NCBI GenBank assembly: GCA_022432975.1 | Contig: CM039509.1 | Span: 18,551,760-18,615,759 of the forward strand | Reading direction: 5' to 3' | DNA: 64,000 nt | Source: Begonia masoniana | Lineage: Eukaryota > Streptophyta > Magnoliopsida > Cucurbitales > Begoniaceae | Shown: in pieces, positions 60,701-64,000 of the stretch | Layout of the letters: each line of letters begins with the position of its first letter | Position numbering within the stretch: position 1 is the first letter of the stretch | The notes under the pieces: generated by a model | Database searches by the model: none | The model's input: the letters and a program-made list of their open reading frames with translations, nothing else | What the model was told of the DNA's origin: nothing | Program-made: the position numbers and the translations under genes

Positions 60701-61189
60701 GTTGGTTACTTTGAAATGTTCAGAATCGATTTGGGATGACATTTCTACTCTCAGACTTAAAAGGGTCTTAAACTACTCGGCCACTGCTAAGAAAATTCTG
60801 AACTCAAATGCCGAGCTGAAAGCAGAACTTTAATCACTAATAAATGACTACATTGTCCATTTCATACCTCGGGTGCAGATTTGCAGAGAAAAGCAGGCTG
60901 AAACCAGCCGTCGGTAAAGGAAAGTTCTGGTAGCCGAGAGCAAGAACTTGGGAGGGAAGAAATCGCCGAGAGGGAATGTCGGCTACAGTGGTAATAAATG
61001 AGGTTTAAGGTTTCCATTTCCTATTTATACTCAATCCATCAGTTTTAATTACAAAACTGCCACCCAACCTAGTTTTACTCAACTTGTAATAAATTTGTCT
61101 TAACATTAAATTTAAATCATAAAGGTTAAATAAGAGGGTGACAATGAAAATGGTCAGAAAATCACCTGGCCGAAATGTCGGGTGTTACA
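57756..61189 (-). repeat. H 5' LTR (3434 bp)
   Basis: Same content as the 3' LTR but with a shorter and irregular array (58247-59443). A poly(A) run of about 22 bases at 59707 replaces ATAG-type sequence in the other LTR. Confidence 0.92.
58247..59443. repeat. 52-54-bp tandem array, about 22 irregular units
   Basis: Same unit as 49761-51400. Most units lack one base at a doublet: CTGCGATG for CTGCCGATG, TTCGCATC for TTCGGCATC, CATCAAC for CATCCAAC, TACATCC for TACAATCC. A true variant ACTACTATCC occurs in several units. The reading frame is destroyed. Confidence 0.93.
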
Positions 61190-61194
61190 TTAAT

Positions 61195-62642
61195 TGTGAA
61201 ATGCTTTAGGTGGAGACGGCTTTTGGACGGTGCTCGGCTTACTACGGACGCCAGATAAGTGAGCGTTAGGCTTTCCGGCCACTAAGGCCCTACGTCGTAC
61301 AATGTTGATAATGTTGATTGTTTTTTATGAGAGTGATTGTAGAGGTTGGTGGAAGACGGGTAGTTAAGGAAAGAGTGATAGTTAAGTAGTGCCTTAGTTA
61401 TGTTGTAGTGCTCATGTGATAGGTTCTTCCTTACGTGTATGTCTCCTCATGTATCATGTTTTCTTAAAGTGCATACGAACGGTTTATGAACATGTTTTTA
61501 TGAAAAGTTAAATTAACGATGTATGTTTTCACGGGACTATATGAATGATGAATGATTCTCACGTGACTATATGAATGATGAATGATTCTCACGGGACTAT
61601 ATGAATGTTTCTCACGGGAGTATATGAATGTTCTCACGGGAGTATATGAATGTTTTCACGGGAGTAAATGAATGTTTTCACGGGAGTAAATGAATGTTTT
61701 CACGAAACTGTTTTACAAATGTCATGCATATATGAAATGTTATGTTTAGTACGCTCCTTACTAAGCATTAGGCTTAATGTAGTTATTGTATGATGTAGGT
61801 AACAGGTTGAAGGTGAGAGTTCCTCATGATGACAAGGAATAGGTGGTCGATGGGTGGTGCTCGTGGCGACGGGGTGTGTTTTGGCAAGGTTCGATGACCG
61901 CGAGTTATTTTGGATAATTAATGTGAAATTGTGTTGATGTTAAAGATGTGGAAGATTTTAGAATATGTGGGGAGGTTTGATATTTTGGGAATTGTATAAT
62001 GAATATAGGCTGGACGTTGTTTTATTCTGAATGATTTGTTAATGTATGTCCTTGGTGATGTTTTAGGAAATTTAGTGCTTATGCTTGATGTTTGTTTTGA
62101 GGATTTGATTTGGGTTTTGTTTGTGAAAGCATCAAAGTGTTTAAGTATGTAGATTGGATGTTTTGATAGAAAGATGTATGAAGAGTCGAGTTTTGATGTA
62201 TATGTAGTGGTAGTAGATTGTTTAGAATGTAGAGTCTTAATTTTAGAAACATACTGGAACTGCTTGGGTTATTTTTAACAGGTAAGGATATGCTCGATTT
62301 TTAGAGCGATCCACGCAGTTCGATTTCTTGAATTTGTCTGAAATTGTAGGTTAGATTAGTGTCATGTTTTGATGATCGAGGAATGAGTGATTTTAAGGGA
62401 TTTCAACAATCCGAGACTTTGATTTAATGGTTTAGAAGTCGAAACGTTATGAGTGATATAAAAAGAAAAATTTACGTGGTTACGAGAGTTTAAAGTTAAG
62501 GTTACGTTATGGTTAGTTTGTTTAAGGGTTTTGGGAAATGTTTAAAGTAAAAATGAAAAAGTTTATGTGGAAATACGAGGGCTTAGGAAATGATTATGTC
62601 ACGGCAAGTCCGTGGCGGCCCTACGGGGTTGGGGTCGTCACA
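61195..62642 (+). repeat. I solo LTR, right part
   Basis: Resumes directly after the TTAAT duplication with AAATGCTTTAGGTGGAGACGG and runs to GTCGTCACA. It holds the tandem block at 61517-61705 and sequence over 90 % similar by eye to M LTR 5550-6107. No gene seen. Confidence 0.88.
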
Positions 62643-64000
62643 TTCCGGGAAGTTCTCGCCAAACAAAACCGTGAGGGGAGGATATTGTGCTACGGCCCAA
62701 TCCCCAGAGCGGACAATATCTTGCTGGGATAGGGGGTCGTTACAAAGTACCCTTGATAATAAAAGGGAGCTAGAAAAGTGGGAGCGTTCGAATCGTGTAA
62801 GTCTAATGATCATGAAGCGCGCCATTCCAGAAGCATTTCAGGGCAATATGTCGGAAGACACTAATGCCAAAACATTCCTTGCAGAACTTGAGAAACGTTT
62901 TGAGAAAAACGAGAAGGCTGAGACAAGCACGCTTTTAGCTAAGCTTGTCTCACTCAAGTATAATGGAAAAGGGAATATCAGGGAGTACATAATGGAAATG
63001 TCTCATCTTGCTTCAAGACTTAAGGAACTTAAGTTAGAGCTGTCAGAAGACATGCTTGTTCACTTAGTCTTGATTTCTCTTCCTCCTCAGTTTGGGCAAT
63101 TTAAGATCAGTTATAACTGCCAGAAGGATAAGTGGACACTTAATGAATTAATATCTCATTGTGTCCAAGAGGAAGAGAGGATTAAGCATGATCGGACAGA
63201 AAGTGCTCATTTGGCATCATCTTCCAAAGATAAAGGAAAGAAAAGGAAGAAGGAAGCTGTTGGTGCTTCTTCTAAGTTGAAACAAAAGAAGTCTAAGTGC
63301 TTCAGTTGTTTCTTTTGTAATGGAGAAGGGCACCAAAAGAAAAATTGTGCCAAGTATCACGCATGTTATTCTGAGGTTAATTTGGTTTCTGTATCTAGAC
63401 ATACGTGGTGGTTAGATTTGGGTGCTACCACTCACATTAGTACGTCTATGTAGGGTTGCCTGAGTTGTCAAAAGCCGAATGATGCTGAAAGATTCATCTT
63501 TGTGGGCGATGACAAATCAGTTGAAGTTGAAGCTATCAGATATTTTAGATTGTTATTAAAATCTGGACAATTTTTGGATTTAAATGATACTTTTGTTGTA
63601 CCGTCTTTCAGACAGAATTTAATTTCCATTTCTGCATTGGATAAATTTGGTTATTCTTGTTCATTTGGAAATGGAAAATTCAGTTTATCATTAAATTCAA
63701 ATAAAATGGGTTCTGGATTTTTATCTGTTTATGACAATCTATATATGCTAGAAACCATAGCTTCATTTAATAAAACCTTGCATACTGATTCAAGAGGTAT
63801 AAAACGTAAATTAACTAATAATGATTCAGCTTCGTTATGACACAAGCGTTTAGGTCACATCTCTCAAAAGAGAATTGAAAAGCTTGTGTCAGACGAAATT
63901 TTGGGCCCTCTTGATATGACTGACTTCAAGGTTTGTGTCAGTTGTATTAAAGGGAAACAAGCAAGTGTAAGAAGATTAGAAGCTAACCGAGCATCAGAAG

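Larger units (their letters stand above)
49219..61189 (-). mobile_element. H: complete Ty3/gypsy chromovirus, minus orientation, TSD TTAAT
   Basis: LTRs 49219-53130 (3' LTR) and 57756-61189 (5' LTR) read on the minus strand TGTAACACCCGAC...GGGGGTCGTTACA. The TSD TTAAT is perfect at 49214-49218 and 61190-61194. It has a primer site, a leader with a candidate intron, an intact gag-pol frame ending in a chromodomain-like segment, and a purine tract. The LTR sequence outside the tandem arrays differs by about 1 %. It is the youngest and most complete element of its stack. Confidence 0.95.
48058..62642 (+). mobile_element. I: gypsy solo LTR, plus orientation, split by H
   Basis: TGTAACACCCGAG...GTCGTCACA, net about 2.6 kb (48058-49218 and 61195-62642). 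The TSD is TTCTG at 48053-48057 and TTCCG at 62643-62647, one mismatch. Closely related to the M LTRs. It holds a 15-bp hairpin at 48453-48486, a GC-rich tract, a tandem repeat block at 61517-61705 (GAATG.TT.TCACGGGA.TA units) and the core CTTACTAAGCATTAGGCTTA (about 61769). It is inserted in the 5S-like block of J. Confidence 0.9.
47771..62744 (+). mobile_element. J: Cassandra solo LTR, split by I, TSD AAGTA
   Basis: TGTGATGACCC...GGGGTCGTTACA with TSD AAGTA at 47766-47770 and 62745-62749. Net of I, it is about 380 bp (47771-48057 and 62648-62744), one LTR only. The 5S-like block (47990-48057, continuing GGAAGTTCTCG at 62648) is closer to genuine 5S rRNA than in the 25778-26583 element: GATCCCATAAGAACTCCGAAG, GCGAGAG and GGTTGGGTGACCTTCTGG. 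It lies inside K gag. Confidence 0.92.
29002..64000 (+). mobile_element. K: Ty1/copia element hosting two nested stacks, continues past the window
   Basis: 5' LTR 29002 to about 29505, PBS 29508-29520, leader 29521-29961 and 46871-47628, gag from ATG 47629, then protease and the start of integrase up to the window edge. Insertions: C and its contents in the leader, J and its contents in gag. Removing both restores a continuous leader and gag frame. It is inserted in segmental-duplication copy 2. Confidence 0.85.
47629..64000 (+). pseudogene. K copia gag-pol (gag, protease, start of integrase), interrupted and mutated
   Basis: Exonic parts are 47629-47770 and 62750-64000; J with its contents lies between. 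Joined across the AAGTA target site the gag frame is continuous: MGNVNAVLMLNGTNYKVWKENV is followed by STLDNKRELEKWERSNR and a UBN2-type gag (FLAELEKRF, LVSLKYNGKGNIREYI, LISLPPQFGQFK). Zinc knuckle CFFCNGEGHQKKNC. Protease reads WWLDLGATTHIS with Leu in place of the Ser of DSG. In-frame stops at 63451 (TAG) and 63838 (TGA, where LWHKRLGH is expected). Pre-integrase HKRLGHIS and CVSCIKGK run to the window end. An inactive polyprotein. Confidence 0.88.

Overview
The window is nuclear DNA of a flowering plant, probably a eudicot. It contains Ty1/copia and Ty3/gypsy chromovirus LTR retrotransposons, two Cassandra elements (LTRs carrying a 5S-rRNA-like promoter), a copia element with a plant-type third ORF, a MULE-like element and a non-autonomous hAT element. 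No bacterial, organellar or CRISPR sequence was seen. The only host gene found is a small two-exon gene, present twice.

Layout. 1-968 is the 3' part of a gypsy LTR (L), inserted in the RT of a decayed copia element (O, 969-13550). O is interrupted by a young non-autonomous gypsy element (M, 3338-12256; LTRs of about 2.8 kb; target-site duplication, TSD, AATAC). A tandem segmental duplication follows: copy 1 at about 13555-24650 and copy 2 at 26584-29001. Each copy holds the small gene on the minus strand (17870-18341 and 27871-28341). Copy 1 was later hit by a truncated gypsy LTR (D), a MULE-like element, a copia element (N, 18705-23470) and a hAT element (23758-24610). A full Cassandra element (25778-26583) lies between the copies.

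From 29002 to the right edge everything lies inside one copia element (K), filled by two nested stacks. In the K leader: solo LTR C (29962-46865, TSD GAACC) holds copia element E (30961-45426, TSD AGGTG), which holds solo LTR A (37063-42681, TSD AGGAA), which holds solo LTR B (37408-40076, TSD TCGAT). In the K gag: Cassandra solo LTR J (47771-62744, TSD AAGTA) holds gypsy solo LTR I (48058-62642, TSD TTCTG/TTCCG), which holds full-length chromovirus H (49219-61189, TSD TTAAT). H has an uninterrupted 1491-codon gag-pol frame and may be autonomous.

Points of most interest: (1) the LTRs of copia E and chromovirus H are unrelated but both carry iterated arrays of one motif, with an exact shared 15-mer ACGTCATCGGCAGAT; in H it sits in a 54-bp tandem repeat with a TGACGTCA palindrome in each unit. 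(2) The gypsy LTRs share a conserved core (CTTACTAAGC...TGTAGGTGA) with a tandem repeat beside it whose unit differs in each family. (3) Two gypsy elements share a short intron-like segment just upstream of gag. (4) Several LTRs contain long perfect hairpins. (5) A 235-bp tRNA-like segment sits between the end of LTR A and its TSD. Homology calls are by eye; LTR divergences are hand estimates.
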